Source: Bacteroidales bacterium
GTDB lineage: Bacteria; Bacteroidota; Bacteroidia; Bacteroidales; UBA10428
Assembly (NCBI GenBank): GCA_035299085.1
Contig: DATGXG010000057.1
Coordinates: 1 to 64,000 of the forward strand
Length of the DNA stretch: 64,000 bases
Direction of reading: 5' to 3'
Positions 16,824-25,295 of this stretch are shown in pieces. The notes below the pieces were generated by a model that saw nothing but the letters and a program-made list of their open reading frames with translations, was not told the DNA's origin and made no database searches. Each line of letters opens with the position of its first letter. Position 1 is the first letter of the stretch. Position numbers and translations under genes: made by a program.

Positions 16824-17669
16824 ATGCTGACCACCACCCTCATACTTTTCATTGGCGGAATAACTGCGGGACTCTTGGGGGCCCTTACAGGACTCGGCGG
16901 AGGCGTTATTATTGTTCCGTTGCTTACCGTATTCTTTGGCGTAGATATCCGCTATGCGATTGGTACTTCACTGATTTCAGTTATCGCCACTTCATCCGGC
17001 GCTGCCTCAGCCTATCTCAAAGAAGGCCTTTTGAACATCCGCATAGGTATGTTCCTTGAAATTGCCACTACCTTGGGGGCTATAGGCGGTGCAGCAATTG
17101 CCCTTTTCGCCCCGGTGAATGCCATTTCCATTGTTTTTGGAATTGTGCTTATCTATTCTGCAATAAATTCATTCAGAAAAAGAAAAGACCCAATCATTAC
17201 AGGAAATGGTTCATTAGTGAAAGAATCCCGTCTTTCGAAGCTTTTACGTACCGAAGGTTCCTATAAATTATCCTCTGAAACAAGGTATTATAAAGCTCAA
17301 AACCTGCCCGGGGGATTTGCTGTTATGTCGCTTGCCGGTGTATTGTCGGGATTGCTGGGCATTGGATCGGGGGCATTAAAGGTAATTGCTATGGATTCGA
17401 TAATGAAAATCCCATTCAAGGTATCCACTTCAACAAGTAACTTCATGATCGGAGTTACAGCTGCCGCCAGTGCCGGGATTTATTTAAGCCGCGGATATAT
17501 TGACCCGGTATTGTCAATGCCCATCATGATCGGCGTCTTAATTGGCGCCCTTACAGGGGCAAAAGTCCTGCTGAAATCACAAACCAAAAAAATCCGCATT
17601 GTATTTTCAATAGTGATTATGCTTCTTGCACTTGAAATGATATACAGCGGCATCACAAAGAACGTATGA
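16824..17669 (+). CDS. TauE/SafE family sulfite/organosulfonate exporter-like permease
   Basis: A 281-residue protein with seven or eight hydrophobic helices. It shows the duplicated glycine-rich TauE motif: GLLGALTGLGGGVIIVPLL near residue 20 and GVLSGLLGIGSGALKV near residue 170, the second followed by KVSTSTSNFMIGVTAAA. The family exports or imports sulfur-containing oxyanions and C2 compounds; the actual substrate is unknown. It is followed after only 3 bp by a DUF1634 gene, a partner often found with this permease family. Confidence 0.88.
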   Translation: MLTTTLILFIGGITAGLLGALTGLGGGVIIVPLLTVFFGVDIRYAIGTSLISVIATSSGAASAYLKEGLLNIRIGMFLEIATTLGAIGGAAIALFAPVNAISIVFGIVLIYSAINSFRKRKDPIITGNGSLVKESRLSKLLRTEGSYKLSSETRYYKAQNLPGGFAVMSLAGVLSGLLGIGSGALKVIAMDSIMKIPFKVSTSTSNFMIGVTAAASAGIYLSRGYIDPVLSMPIMIGVLIGALTGAKVLLKSQTKKIRIVFSIVIMLLALEMIYSGITKNV

Positions 17670-17672
17670 AAA

Positions 17673-18053
17673 ATGAGAGAGGGTAATAACCTGAATGACG
17701 AAAAAATGAGGAATGCAATGGGATGGCTGTTGCGCATTGGTGTAATCATCTCGGCTATTCTTGTACTTATTGGCGGCATCCTGTTTTTCATTCAACATCC
17801 GCATGAAACCCGTAATTATTCGGTATTTGCTGGCGAACCCGACAGGTTCCGTTCTGTTTCGCTGATCCTTGACAATGCCATTCATTTTAAAGGACGAGCG
17901 GTCATCCAGTTGGGATTACTGGTTCTCATTGCCACCCCGGTGATCAGGGTGTTTTTCTCCCTGCTTGGTTTTTTGATTGCAAAAGATTGGATTTATGTGG
18001 TTATAACGTTGATCGTGATGATTATTCTGCTTAACAGTCTTTTTGCGTTTTAG
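17673..18053 (+). CDS. DUF1634 membrane protein, TauE partner
   Basis: A 126-residue protein with three transmembrane helices (about 12-36, 72-92, 98-120) and a periplasmic loop (about 37-65) between the first two. The arrangement matches DUF1634, a small family habitually encoded next to TauE/SafE permeases; it may be an accessory subunit. The start follows the permease stop by 3 bp. Its TAG stop is the first three bases of a tandem repeat array (18051-18175). Confidence 0.82.
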   Translation: MREGNNLNDEKMRNAMGWLLRIGVIISAILVLIGGILFFIQHPHETRNYSVFAGEPDRFRSVSLILDNAIHFKGRAVIQLGLLVLIATPVIRVFFSLLGFLIAKDWIYVVITLIVMIILLNSLFAF

Positions 18054-18175
18054 TGGTTCTGTTTTAAAGTAGTTCCAAGTAGTTCCAAGTGGTTCTAATT
18101 GGTTCCAATTGGTTCCTATTTCTTTGAAACAAATTTGAAACAACTTGAAACAACATGAAACAAATATAAACCAAC
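18051..18175. repeat. 10-11-mer array starting at the DUF1634 stop codon
   Basis: Beginning with the stop TAG are TAGTGGTTCT, then TAGTTCCAAG twice, TGGTTCTAAT, TGGTTCCAAT and TGGTTCCTAT. Then come units ending TTGAAAC (TTCTTTGAAAC, AAATTTGAAAC, AACTTGAAAC, AACATGAAAC). The second half is an approximate reverse complement of the first, so the RNA can fold into a long imperfect hairpin. A related array lies at 19592-19646. Confidence 0.85.
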
Positions 18176-18194
18176 TAATCACTAAATTAGCTCC

Positions 18195-18809
18195 ATGAAA
18201 TACATCGCATTAGCCCTCATCTGGTCGGCCTATTGCTTTCAGCACAGCTACCTGATCAGCAATGGATTTATCGGCGTTGTGAGATCACGTTATAAAAAGT
18301 TCTTTCCTTTTTACCGGCTGGTTTATGTAATGATTTCTTTCGTGCTGCTGGTTCCGGTGCTTTATTATTCTCGTATATGGCGAAGTGAAGTAATTTTTAC
18401 CTGGAGTCCATTCTGGAATTATGTCCGTTTAGCATTGATTGCCATATCTCTTTTCATTGCGCTGAAATCACTGTTCATTGATTATGACATCCTGGCATTC
18501 ATCGGAATCCGTCAGATTATGAATTCCCAGGGTCACAGCGAAAGCATGCAAACCGGTATTAAGAAAACCGGATTGCTTGGTATAGTAAGGCATCCTCTCT
18601 ATTTTGCCTCTATCGTACTGCTCTGGTGCAATACATTCTGCATTTCAGATATTGTTGTCAATTCTGTTCTTACGCTTTACTTTATTATCGGAACCCTGCT
18701 CGAAGAACGCAAGCTGGTGCTTGAGTTCGGGGATTCATATGTGCAGTATCAGAAGGAAGTCCCGATGCTCATCCCGTTTTTAAAAAGAAAATTGAAGCTG
18801 AAGCTTTGA
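18195..18809 (+). CDS. Isoprenylcysteine carboxyl methyltransferase/PEMT-like membrane protein
   Basis: A 204-residue protein with five or six hydrophobic helices. The C-terminal GIVRHPLYFASIVLLW and LEERKLVLEFGDSYVQYQKEVPMLIP segments are the SAM-binding and catalytic signature of the ICMT/phospholipid methyltransferase superfamily (RHP...Y and EE). Substrates in bacteria include lipids, protein C-termini or small molecules; none can be assigned. It begins 20 bp after the repeat array that follows DUF1634. Confidence 0.78.
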   Translation: MKYIALALIWSAYCFQHSYLISNGFIGVVRSRYKKFFPFYRLVYVMISFVLLVPVLYYSRIWRSEVIFTWSPFWNYVRLALIAISLFIALKSLFIDYDILAFIGIRQIMNSQGHSESMQTGIKKTGLLGIVRHPLYFASIVLLWCNTFCISDIVVNSVLTLYFIIGTLLEERKLVLEFGDSYVQYQKEVPMLIPFLKRKLKLKL

Positions 18810-18825
18810 TCTGGCCTGATTTCGA

Positions 18826-19479
18826 TTATCCTTCCGTACGGGATCTATAATACCTGCATACCCTGTTCATTACACAAACAGGGCATTGAGGGTTTGTTGG
18901 CCGGCAAATTTCACGTCCCAGGAAAGAGAAGCACATTCCAATTTCATTCCAGGTTGATTTTGGAAATATGTTCATGAGCTGTTTCTCGATTTTATCCGGG
19001 TTTTCGCTTTCTGAAATACCTAAACGGGGAACTACTCTTACAACATGCAGATCAACGATAATTCCATATGCTTCTGCTCCCGATTCACGGGCAATTACGT
19101 TGGCTGATTTTCTTCCGATGCCCGGAAGATTTACCAGTTCCGGCAAGATGACCGGTATTTTATCGTCGTCTCCAACAACCTTTGCTATTTTAGATAACCA
19201 TATGGCCTTTTTTCTGAAACTCCTGATTGAGCTGATATTTTTCTGAATATCTTCAACCTGTGCATTTGCCAGTTCCATTATTGTAGGATAAACTTTAAAA
19301 AAATCCGGTGCTATCTTATTGATACGCTTATCCGAATCCTGTGCTGCAAGGATAACCATTACAAGAAGCTCATAACGGTTTTTATAATCCAAGGGGTGTT
19401 TCCTGCCCGAGTATTTCTTCAATAACGGTTCAGAGCTTTCCACCCAGTCAGTTTCTTTTATGATTTCAGTATCATTCAT
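18826..19479 (-). CDS. nth: Endonuclease III-type DNA glycosylase/AP lyase
   Basis: A 217-residue helix-hairpin-helix GPD enzyme. The HhH motif is LPGIGRKSANVIA with catalytic K124, and the catalytic aspartate is D143 in VDLHVVRVVPRLG. The iron-sulfur cluster ligands C192, C199, C202 and C208 have the classical C-x6-C-x2-C-x5-C spacing. It removes oxidised pyrimidines and cleaves the AP site in base-excision repair. The length is normal for Nth. It lies convergent to the ICMT-like gene. Confidence 0.92.
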   Translation of the reverse strand: MNDTEIIKETDWVESSEPLLKKYSGRKHPLDYKNRYELLVMVILAAQDSDKRINKIAPDFFKVYPTIMELANAQVEDIQKNISSIRSFRKKAIWLSKIAKVVGDDDKIPVILPELVNLPGIGRKSANVIARESGAEAYGIIVDLHVVRVVPRLGISESENPDKIEKQLMNIFPKSTWNEIGMCFSFLGREICRPTNPQCPVCVMNRVCRYYRSRTEG

Positions 19480-19558
19480 ACACTGAATAAGAATTACGAT
19501 TAACGGTTTTACAGTTCAATTCAGTGATAACAGCCACAACCCTTCTTTTGTTTGTTTT

Positions 19559-19585
19559 GGGGTCGGACCACGCTGGTCCGACCCC
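19559..19585. repeat. Perfect 12-bp inverted repeat with 3-nt loop
   Basis: GGGGTCGGACCA (19559-19570), CGC, TGGTCCGACCCC (19574-19585): a perfect GC-rich hairpin between the nth start and the second ICMT-like gene. No T-run follows on either strand, so a standard intrinsic terminator is unlikely. Confidence 0.9.
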
Positions 19586-19591
19586 GATAAC

Positions 19592-19646
19592 TAGTTCCAA
19601 AGTAGTTCCAAATTGTTAAAACTTGTTTGAAACAACCTTGAAACTA
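19592..19646. repeat. 10-11-mer array starting at the stop codon of the second ICMT-like gene
   Basis: Plus-strand units TAGTTCCAAAG, TAGTTCCAAA, then TTGTTTGAAAC, AACCTTGAAAC and TATTTGAAC. It is the same pair of motifs as the array at 18051-18175. On the minus strand it begins at the TAG stop (19646-19644). Confidence 0.8.
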
Positions 19647-20126
19647 TTTGAACAACTTCTTCACCGGCACCGGGAAAAACTCCGGGGTACTGCTCCTGTA
19701 AGCTTTGTATTCTTCGCCAAAGAATTTCTCCATCTCGGTTTCTTCACCTTTGATCTGCAACTTAAAAACAATGTAAGCCACCACACTGGCGCTGAAAACC
19801 AGCCAAGAATTCATCATAAATGATGTGCCGGGAATCATAAAAAGAATAATGGCGGCATATAACGGGTTACAGCAAAGATAGAAGGCACCCTTTGTTACCA
19901 GCCGGGTTTCTTTGATACCTTTAAGCAGCGCAGGAATGGTTGAGAAATACATGATGAAACCGAGTATTACAAGAGCCAGTCCTATGAAGAAAAGAATTCT
20001 GTGTTCATCCGGGAAAAACCGGAATGAACCTTTCAAAACAATGCTTACAATGATTGTAACTGCAAGCCATGGCAGGGCAATGCGGCCAATCTTCGGTCCC
20101 ACACCGTAAAAGTTTAGTTTTGACAT
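19644..20126 (-). CDS. Second ICMT/PEMT-like membrane methyltransferase
   Basis: A 160-residue protein with four or five hydrophobic helices. The C-terminal half has YLCCNPLYAAIILFMIPG and EETEMEKFFGEEYKAYRSSTPEFFP, matching the ICMT/phospholipid methyltransferase signature. CNP replaces the usual RHP, while the EE pair and the YxxY segment are kept. Short forms like this are common in Bacteroidota. It and the ICMT-like gene at 18195 bracket nth and carry related 3'/5' repeat arrays. The substrate is unknown. Confidence 0.75.
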   Translation of the reverse strand: MSKLNFYGVGPKIGRIALPWLAVTIIVSIVLKGSFRFFPDEHRILFFIGLALVILGFIMYFSTIPALLKGIKETRLVTKGAFYLCCNPLYAAIILFMIPGTSFMMNSWLVFSASVVAYIVFKLQIKGEETEMEKFFGEEYKAYRSSTPEFFPVPVKKLFK

Positions 20127-20205
20127 AATTTAAAGTTTTGGAATTTTCTTTTTCCCATGCAAAATAAAAAAAAGTAATTTTAAAACCTCATAAAAATGTT
20201 TCTGC

Positions 20206-21252
20206 GTGGAGCACAAAACCATAGGAAATACCGGTGTGAAAATACCACCGATAATCTTCGGCACAAGCGCCCTGGGGAATCTTTACACAGCCCTACCTTA
20301 CGAAACCAAGCTGGCCATTGTAAGCGAATGTTTAAAACATGTACCGAAACCCGTTGTCTTTGATTCAGCAGGTAAATACGGTGCCGGGTTGGCTCTTGAG
20401 GAACTGGGTAGAATACTTCATCAATTGAACATCAGTCCGGATGATGTGGCGATCAGCAATAAACTGGGCTGGATAAGAATGCCATTGCTTACACCGGAAC
20501 CTACTTTTGAGAAAGGGGTATGGATGGATATTCAGCATGATGCCCGCCAAAATATCAGTTATGAAGGTATTCATGAATGCTGGGAGCAGGGTAATGCCTT
20601 GCTGGGCAATTATAAACCAGCTCTTGTTTCGGTTCATGACCCCGACGAATACCTGGCCATGGCCACTGACAAAGCTCATTTCAACAAGTTGTTCTCTGAT
20701 ATTCTTGAAGCTTATAAGGCTTTAGGTTCTTTAAAAAAAGAGGGCATTGTAAAAGCTGTCGGAGTTGGAGCCAAGGACTGGACTACAATCCGGATGATCG
20801 CAAATGAAGTGAACCTCGATTGGGTTATGTTTGCCAACAGCCTTACCATTTACAGGCATCCACAGGAGTTACTTGATTTTATGGATGAACTGCATAAAAA
20901 AGGAGTTGCCATTATCAACTCCGCGGTTTTTCATGCGGGTTTTCTTACGGGCGGTGACTTTTTTGATTATGTTAAAATCAAGCCTGACTCGGAAGTGAAC
21001 AAAAGCCGGTTTCAATGGCGCGAAGAGTTTTTTTCTGTCTGCAAAAAGCATAATGTGCTTCCGGCCAATGCCTGTGTTCAATTTGCATTAACTGCGCCGG
21101 GTGTGGTAAGTATATCACTGAACACGTCCAACCCGGCCCGTATAAAAGATAATGTGCAATCGGTAAATTGCACAATACCGGGTGATTTCTGGAAAGAAAT
21201 GATTGACCGGAAACTGATTGATACTGATTATTATTCTTATTTAAAGTTTTAA
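20206..21252 (+). CDS. Aldo/keto reductase, D-threo-aldose 1-dehydrogenase (L-fucose dehydrogenase) type
   Basis: A 348-residue AKR. The catalytic tetrad is visible as DSAGKYG (Asp, Tyr), AISNKLGW (Lys) and LVSVHDPDEYL (His). The C-terminal half shows the fucose-dehydrogenase-like pattern GVGAKDW, LDWVMFANSLTI, INSAVFHAGFLTGGDFFDY and VVSISLNTSNPARIKDNV. Such enzymes oxidise L-fucose, D-arabinose or L-galactose to the lactone with NAD(P)+. The downstream lactonase-like amidohydrolase supports this. The start is a GTG at 20206; the nearby ATG at 20196 is out of frame. Confidence 0.85.
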   Translation: MEHKTIGNTGVKIPPIIFGTSALGNLYTALPYETKLAIVSECLKHVPKPVVFDSAGKYGAGLALEELGRILHQLNISPDDVAISNKLGWIRMPLLTPEPTFEKGVWMDIQHDARQNISYEGIHECWEQGNALLGNYKPALVSVHDPDEYLAMATDKAHFNKLFSDILEAYKALGSLKKEGIVKAVGVGAKDWTTIRMIANEVNLDWVMFANSLTIYRHPQELLDFMDELHKKGVAIINSAVFHAGFLTGGDFFDYVKIKPDSEVNKSRFQWREEFFSVCKKHNVLPANACVQFALTAPGVVSISLNTSNPARIKDNVQSVNCTIPGDFWKEMIDRKLIDTDYYSYLKF

Positions 21253-21257
21253 ACTCA

Positions 21258-22319
21258 ATGACAAGGAAAATGAATGCCGCAGTCCTGTCGGAATACAGGC
21301 ATGTGGAATGGAAATCGGTTAACGTCCCCGAAATAGCGGGTAATGAAGTGCTGATAAAGGTTGGATATGCCTGCATATGCGGAAGCGATCAACATGTGTT
21401 CCTCGGTGAATTTCACCCGCGAACAAGCGTTCCCCTAATACAGGGTCATGAATTTGCCGGTACTATTGTTGAAACCGGTCCTGATGTGAAACTGTTCCGC
21501 GAAGGCGACCGCGTAGCGGTTGACCCCATCATCTGGTGCGGTCACTGCCCGGCCTGTAAACGGCATCATTACCCTGCATGTTCTACTCTTCGTTTGGTAG
21601 GAATTGACCTCGACGGCGGATTCAGTGAATACATGAAGGTACCTGAAACCATGCTGTACAAGGTAACCGACAACATTTCAGATCAGCATGCCGCTTTGGT
21701 TGAGGTCATTTCAATAGGCTTCCATGCCTGTAAACGGGCAGGAGTTCAATCTGGTGACACAGTGGTAATATGGGGTGCGGGAAAAGTTGGTCAGTGCATT
21801 CTGCAGGCTGTAAGGACAAAAACAACAGGCACTGTTATTATGGTTGATATTCTGGATGAGCGACTGGCCATGGCGAAAAAGGCCTATCCGGATATTTTCA
21901 CAGTGAATGCGACTAAAACAGATGCCATTGCAAAAATCAAGGAGATAACAGGTAACGAAGGAGTAGATATAGCTTTTGAAGCTGTCGGACATACAAAAGA
22001 ATTGCCCGGAGTGATTAACCCTGTACGAGGCGCCATCCAGGCAATTCGTGGCGCAGGCAAAGTATGCGTGCTTGGACTGTCCACTGAGCCGTCACCGATC
22101 GTTATGAGGGAACTCATATGGAAGGAAGGTACCATCATCACTTCACGGGTATCTCATGGTGAATTTGCCGAGACCATTGATAACATGAACCGGGGAACAT
22201 TAAAGCCCGGAGCGCTGGTGACCGACATACTTCATCCTTCAAAAACCCAGGAAGCTTTCGAAATGCTGGAAGAAGAACCTGATAAACATTTGAAGATCCT
22301 TCTAAAATTCGGTGAATGA
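21258..22319 (+). CDS. Zinc-dependent medium-chain alcohol/polyol dehydrogenase
   Basis: A 353-residue MDR enzyme. CICGSDQH and GHEFAGTI give catalytic zinc ligands. The structural zinc site is CGHCPACKRHHYPAC (C-x2-C-x2-C-x7-C) at about residues 92-106. The Rossmann motif is WGAGKVGQCI near residue 172. It resembles sorbitol/threonine dehydrogenases. In this operon it probably oxidises a hydroxy-acid or sugar-acid intermediate downstream of fuconate, but the exact step cannot be read. It starts 5 bp after the AKR gene and overlaps the next gene by ATGA. Confidence 0.85.
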   Translation: MTRKMNAAVLSEYRHVEWKSVNVPEIAGNEVLIKVGYACICGSDQHVFLGEFHPRTSVPLIQGHEFAGTIVETGPDVKLFREGDRVAVDPIIWCGHCPACKRHHYPACSTLRLVGIDLDGGFSEYMKVPETMLYKVTDNISDQHAALVEVISIGFHACKRAGVQSGDTVVIWGAGKVGQCILQAVRTKTTGTVIMVDILDERLAMAKKAYPDIFTVNATKTDAIAKIKEITGNEGVDIAFEAVGHTKELPGVINPVRGAIQAIRGAGKVCVLGLSTEPSPIVMRELIWKEGTIITSRVSHGEFAETIDNMNRGTLKPGALVTDILHPSKTQEAFEMLEEEPDKHLKILLKFGE

Positions 22320-23143
22320 AGATCGATTCACACCAACATTTCTGGAAATATAATCCAACGGAATATTCCTGGATCAGCAACGAAATGAATGTGCTGAAAA
22401 AGGATTTTTTACCCGGGGACCTTTTTACTGAACTTACCAAATACGGTATGGACTCCTGCATTGCTGTCCAGGCCAGGCAGTGCCCCGAAGAAACCCGGTG
22501 GTTGCTTGAACTGGCAACTCAGAATGATTTTATAAAAGCTGTTGTCGGCTGGGTTGACCTTTGTTCCGGTGATGTGAAAAGCCAGCTCGATGAATTCACA
22601 CAACACCGGAAATTTGTGGGTGTCCGTCATGTGGTTCATGACGAACCGGATGATAATTTTATACTCCGGGACGATTTTTTGAACGGAATCAGCCTTTTAA
22701 AGAATTACTCATTAACCTATGATTTACTGCTGTTCCCGAAACATCTTCCCGTGGCAGAGCGTTTGGTAAGCATGTTCCCCGATCAGCCTTTTGTTTTGGA
22801 CCATATTTCAAAGCCCCTGATCAGGCATAAGAAAATTCACCCCTGGAAGGAAGACCTGTTGCGACTTGCCGCACACGACAATGTATTCTGCAAGATTTCA
22901 GGAATGGTAACCGAGAACGACTGGCAAAGACGTCAGATGGAAGACTATATTCCTTACCTGGATATTGTTTTCGATGCGTTTGGTGAAAACCGCCTGATGT
23001 ACGGAAGCGACTGGCCGGTATGCAAAGTGGCCGGTGATTACTCTCACGTATTGAATGTGGTTGAACGATATATGGAGAAAATGCCCGAAGGTGTTCGGGA
23101 GAAAATTATCGGATTGAATTGTAGGGAGTTTTATTTTAAGTGA
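22316..23143 (+). CDS. Amidohydrolase-family sugar lactonase (L-fuconolactonase type)
   Basis: A 275-residue TIM-barrel amidohydrolase of the COG3618 group. It starts MKIDSHQHFW (metal-binding HxH), continues with VGVRHVVHDEPDD and LDHISKPLI, and ends with NRLMYGSDWPVC (metal Asp). Members hydrolyse L-fuconolactone and related sugar lactones. It is translationally coupled (ATGA) to the dehydrogenase gene. Together with the AKR this gives L-fucose to L-fuconolactone to L-fuconate. The TGA stop is part of the tandem array 23139-23220. Confidence 0.86.
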   Translation: MKIDSHQHFWKYNPTEYSWISNEMNVLKKDFLPGDLFTELTKYGMDSCIAVQARQCPEETRWLLELATQNDFIKAVVGWVDLCSGDVKSQLDEFTQHRKFVGVRHVVHDEPDDNFILRDDFLNGISLLKNYSLTYDLLLFPKHLPVAERLVSMFPDQPFVLDHISKPLIRHKKIHPWKEDLLRLAAHDNVFCKISGMVTENDWQRRQMEDYIPYLDIVFDAFGENRLMYGSDWPVCKVAGDYSHVLNVVERYMEKMPEGVREKIIGLNCREFYFK

Positions 23144-23220
23144 TTAGTGATTAGTGACTGGTGACTGGTAACTGGTAACTGGTGACTGGTGACTGGTAAC
23201 TGGTAACTGGTAACTGGTTA
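23139..23220. repeat. 7-mer tandem array (AGTGACT/GGTAACT) starting at a stop codon
   Basis: About 11.5 copies of RGTRACT or close variants, beginning with AGTGATT, in which the TGA is the lactonase stop codon. Every unit contains a TGA or TAA. With a 7-bp period the array has stops in all three forward frames. Confidence 0.92.
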
Positions 23221-23283
23221 GGTCCCATTAGTCTCTAATGTCCCTGAACCGAATATCGGATACCGAATACCGAATACTGCTTT

Positions 23284-23346
23284 TGGCGGAGTATTGCCTG
23301 TGCAGGCAGATTGCTTCACCCCGCAGGAATCGGGGTTCGCAATGAC
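23284..23346. repeat. Copy 2 (half-element) of the dispersed CGTCATTGCGAG-ended repeat
   Basis: It contains TGCCTG-TG-CAGGCA (23295-23308), GATTGCTTC, then the stem ACCCCG-CAGGAAT-CGGGGT (23318-23336) and the end TTCGCAATGACGG. It corresponds to the right half of the 56300 copy, with compensatory changes in the second stem. It sits directly downstream of the kinase stop at 23355. Confidence 0.85.
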
Positions 23347-23354
23347 GGTGGCTA

Positions 23355-25295
23355 CTAGACATTCACAAACGTTGAAATCTTCTTTACAAGCTTATTGATA
23401 TCCACAGGCTTGGTGATGTAGTCATCACTACCGGCTTCGATTGTGGAACTGACTTCCTTTTCTGTGGCAAAGGCCGACTGGGCTATAATGGGTGTTTTCG
23501 GCTTTATTTTTTTTATTTCTTTAATGGCATCAATCCCGTTCATGATGGGCATTTTTATGTCCATCAGTACCAGGTTGATGTTATCGCTGTTTTTTATCAT
23601 GTTCACCGCATCCAGCCCATTCTTTGCACGGCAGGTGACAATATTACGCTGTTTCAGAGATTCCTTCAGAAACAGGTAGCTGATCTCATCATCTTCGGCA
23701 ATCAACACATTGAGGCACGGGATAAGATTAACCTGTGTTTCATGGGTTTCGCCCTGGAAAAACTCTTCGTCGATCTGGCATGGCAGCGAAAATGAAAATA
23801 TGGAACCTATACCCGGTTCGGATTCCACATACATTTTTCCGCCCATCAGTTCAACATATGCTTTGGATATTGCCAGTCCCAGCCCGATTCCATCCTGGGG
23901 ATTGGTGGTCTCCACCTGGCGGAAGCGTTCAAATATTTTCTCCTGCAAATCTTTGCGGATACCAACTCCGGTATCTTTCACAAAAAACAGCAGGTTCATG
24001 CCATTCTGCAGCCTGCATCCCAATTCAATTTGGCCGCCTCTTTCAGTGAATTTAAGTGCATTTTTAATAAGGTTTGTCAGTATCTGACCTAGTTTGGTTT
24101 TATCGGTGTCAATAATAAACTCCTGTTTGGGCAAATCTACCTGGGAAGCAAGCGTTATCCCTTTATTTTGTGATTCGGGGGTGAAAAGGAGCAACAGTTC
24201 GTTAAGCAATCCGCGAATATTTGTTTTTTCATTTTTTACTTCGATAAGTCCGGCCTCAATGCGTGAAATGTCAATCAGGTCGTTTATAATGCTCAGCATA
24301 CGTTTTCCGCTCATTTCAATTACCTGGGCATATTTTAATCTTGTTTCTTCGGATAGCGCAGGTCGTTTGAGCAATTCGGCAAAACCAAGCACCCCGTTCA
24401 TCGGAGTCCTGATCTCATGGCTCATGTTGGCCATGAAAGCTGATTTAAGCCTGTCGCTTTCTTCAGCTTTTTCCTTGGCTTTTTTGAGTTCGTATTCCGT
24501 ATTTTTTAATTCGGTAATGTCGGTGAAAGTTGTATAAACACCGTTCGGTTTTTCATCTGAATTGTTGAACTGAGGAATTGCACTTATAAGGATCCAAACC
24601 TGTTCGTTCTTTGAGGGGTTGTAAACTCCCATAATCACATCCTTAACAGGCAACCCTGAATTCAGTGCCTGTAAAGCGGGGTGTTCTTCGCCGGGAAATT
24701 CAGTTCCATCTTCATGAATCGATTTCCATTCGGAATTAAACGACGTACGGCTTTTCAACTGTTCAATACTTAAACCAAGAATGCGTTCGGCTGCCGGGTT
24801 CGCCGTTAATATCGCTCCGGTGGCATCCTGGTAAACCACTCCCTGGCCCATGGTTTCAAACAATGTCCTGAATTGCTTTTCCGTTTCCTTGCGCTGCCTG
24901 ATATTGATCCATGCACGGATATTCCGTTGGACAACCAGGTCGATATTTCGGAATGAGTCCGGAGATTTTACAAGGTAATCTATGGCACCTGATTTCATAG
25001 CCTTTACGGCGGTTTCCTCGTCACCATACGAAGTCATCACAAGAATAGGGAGTGTTTGTTCTTCGGAATCCGCATTCAGCAGATCCATTGCGCTGCCATC
25101 AGGCAGGTTGATATCGGCTAGTATGAGATCAGGAATTCCATTGGAAATTATTTGCTTGTATTCCCGTATTGATCCGGCTTCCAGAATTTCATAACTAACT
25201 TCGGATCCCGAAAGAGTTCTTTTTATAACCTCTGCGTGTGCGGGTTCATCCTCTAACAGAATTAACCGGTAATTATTTTTATTTTTCATTTGCAA
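23355..25295 (-). CDS. Hybrid sensor kinase: REC-PAS-HisKA-HATPase-REC
   Basis: A 646-residue cytoplasmic protein. An N-terminal receiver domain (about 8-125, phospho-Asp in LILADINLPDG) is followed by a PAS domain (about 135-265), the HisKA dimerisation helix with phospho-His in FMANMSHEIRTPMNG (about 290-300), a HATPase with KDTGVGIRKD and GIGLGLAISKAY, and a C-terminal receiver (about 525-645, Asp in LVLMDIKMPIMNG). No transmembrane segment is seen, so the input is cytoplasmic or comes by phosphotransfer from the other kinase. Its start overlaps the preceding response-regulator gene by 10 bp. Confidence 0.92.
   Translation of the reverse strand: MQMKNKNNYRLILLEDEPAHAEVIKRTLSGSEVSYEILEAGSIREYKQIISNGIPDLILADINLPDGSAMDLLNADSEEQTLPILVMTSYGDEETAVKAMKSGAIDYLVKSPDSFRNIDLVVQRNIRAWINIRQRKETEKQFRTLFETMGQGVVYQDATGAILTANPAAERILGLSIEQLKSRTSFNSEWKSIHEDGTEFPGEEHPALQALNSGLPVKDVIMGVYNPSKNEQVWILISAIPQFNNSDEKPNGVYTTFTDITELKNTEYELKKAKEKAEESDRLKSAFMANMSHEIRTPMNGVLGFAELLKRPALSEETRLKYAQVIEMSGKRMLSIINDLIDISRIEAGLIEVKNEKTNIRGLLNELLLLFTPESQNKGITLASQVDLPKQEFIIDTDKTKLGQILTNLIKNALKFTERGGQIELGCRLQNGMNLLFFVKDTGVGIRKDLQEKIFERFRQVETTNPQDGIGLGLAISKAYVELMGGKMYVESEPGIGSIFSFSLPCQIDEEFFQGETHETQVNLIPCLNVLIAEDDEISYLFLKESLKQRNIVTCRAKNGLDAVNMIKNSDNINLVLMDIKMPIMNGIDAIKEIKKIKPKTPIIAQSAFATEKEVSSTIEAGSDDYITKPVDINKLVKKISTFVNV

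Noticed and set aside
23139..23220. Origin iterons or replication-related direct repeats
   Set aside because: No replication initiation gene or DnaA-box cluster is near, and the array is anchored at a stop codon like others in the window.
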